A DNA stretch of 7,800 bases from Desulfobacteraceae bacterium UBA5623 (GTDB lineage Bacteria; Desulfobacterota; DSM-4660; Desulfatiglandales; Desulfatiglandaceae). This document shows positions 7,376-7,800 of the stretch, piece after piece; the stretch's first letter is position 1; each line of letters opens with the position of its first letter. The stretch covers positions 1 through 7,800 of the forward strand of contig DIKH01000074.1 of NCBI GenBank assembly GCA_002424495.1, given 5' to 3'. The notes beneath the pieces were generated by a model. That model was not told the origin of the DNA and searched no databases. It saw only the letters and a program-made list of their open reading frames with translations. Position numbers and translations under genes: made by a program.

Positions 7376-7800
7376 ATGGTCAAAGATGGATATAAAAATA
7401 TCGGGAATCTGAGGAGCGAAGCGAGTGCCCTCATAGACCAGAGATACTTTGAGGATGCCATATCCAAACTGAACCAATGCCTCGAACTGGAAGATGATCC
7501 ATCAGAAAGAGGAACCATCCTCTGTGAACTGGGGTACTGTTTTCTAATGTTGGGATGGTATCACGACGCAGTTAAGATCTATGCGGACCACCTTGAAGTA
7601 TCTCCGTGGGACAATGATGCGCGATTCTATCTGTCCAGCGCTTACGCCTCCATGGGGTGGATAGACGAGTCCATAGGGGAGTTGAAAAAGATTCTGGAAT
7701 CAGACCCAACGGATGTCCTTGCCTATCACGATCTTGGCCTCTGTTATCGAGATAAAGGATGGCTGAAGGAGTCATTTGAACCTAAAAACGGCAGTTGCCT
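7376..7800 (+). CDS. Tetratricopeptide repeat (TPR) protein, 3' end outside window
   Basis: An open frame from ATG 7376 to the window edge (141 codons). It contains consecutive 34-residue TPR units: helix pairs at about 14-47, 48-81, 82-115 and from 116. The turn between helices A and B carries GW at residues 60-61, 94-95 and 128-129, exactly 34 apart, followed by HDA, DES and KES. Conserved Tyr/Leu/Gly positions of helix A (ELGYCF, LSSAYA, DLGLCY) and the Pro closing unit III (SDPTDV) fit the family. TPR arrays are protein-binding scaffolds; the partner is unknown. No signal peptide is seen. It lies one base after the small ORF, in the same direction as the beta-CASP gene, so co-expression is likely. 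The last six codons depart from the TPR pattern in a way that suggests a frame error near 7778. Confidence 0.87.
   Translation, partial: MVKDGYKNIGNLRSEASALIDQRYFEDAISKLNQCLELEDDPSERGTILCELGYCFLMLGWYHDAVKIYADHLEVSPWDNDARFYLSSAYASMGWIDESIGELKKILESDPTDVLAYHDLGLCYRDKGWLKESFEPKNGSC

Overview
The window looks like bacterial chromosomal DNA. Compact genes with Shine-Dalgarno sites, a two-module M16 peptidase, a Fic protein, an RNase J-like enzyme and a TPR protein would fit a Gram-negative bacterium, possibly a Desulfobacterota-type (delta-proteobacterial) lineage. That placement is a guess from protein style; no marker gene is present. Two genes run off the edges: the M16 peptidase at the left and a TPR protein at the right.

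Left part (1-4114): a long M16 zinc peptidase gene (+), lacking its 5' end, converges on a stand-alone Fic AMP-transferase gene (-) across a gap of about 44 bases. Both have similar, moderately GC-rich composition.

Middle part (4115-5947): about 1 kb of visibly AT-rich DNA holds no convincing gene. It contains a good sigma70-like promoter (TTGACA, 17 bases, extended -10) followed by foldable sequence: two 5-bp stems in pseudoknot topology, then a longer interrupted hairpin and a T-run. An equally AT-rich gene follows, for an uncharacterised protein with the D...ExK signature of PD-(D/E)XK nucleases. Composition sets this block apart from both sides and suggests acquired DNA.

Right part (5948-7800): composition returns to that of the left part. 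A short RNase J-like beta-CASP metallo-hydrolase with a complete set of catalytic motifs is followed by a 25-codon open frame and a TPR protein. The last two are packed so that the TPR ribosome binding site lies inside the small frame. The TPR frame seems to go out of register about 20 bases before the window end.

No complete known defence system, CRISPR array, tRNA, rRNA or insertion sequence was recognised. The candidates most worth following are the nuclease with its structured, promoter-bearing leader, and the tightly packed beta-CASP/small ORF/TPR set.
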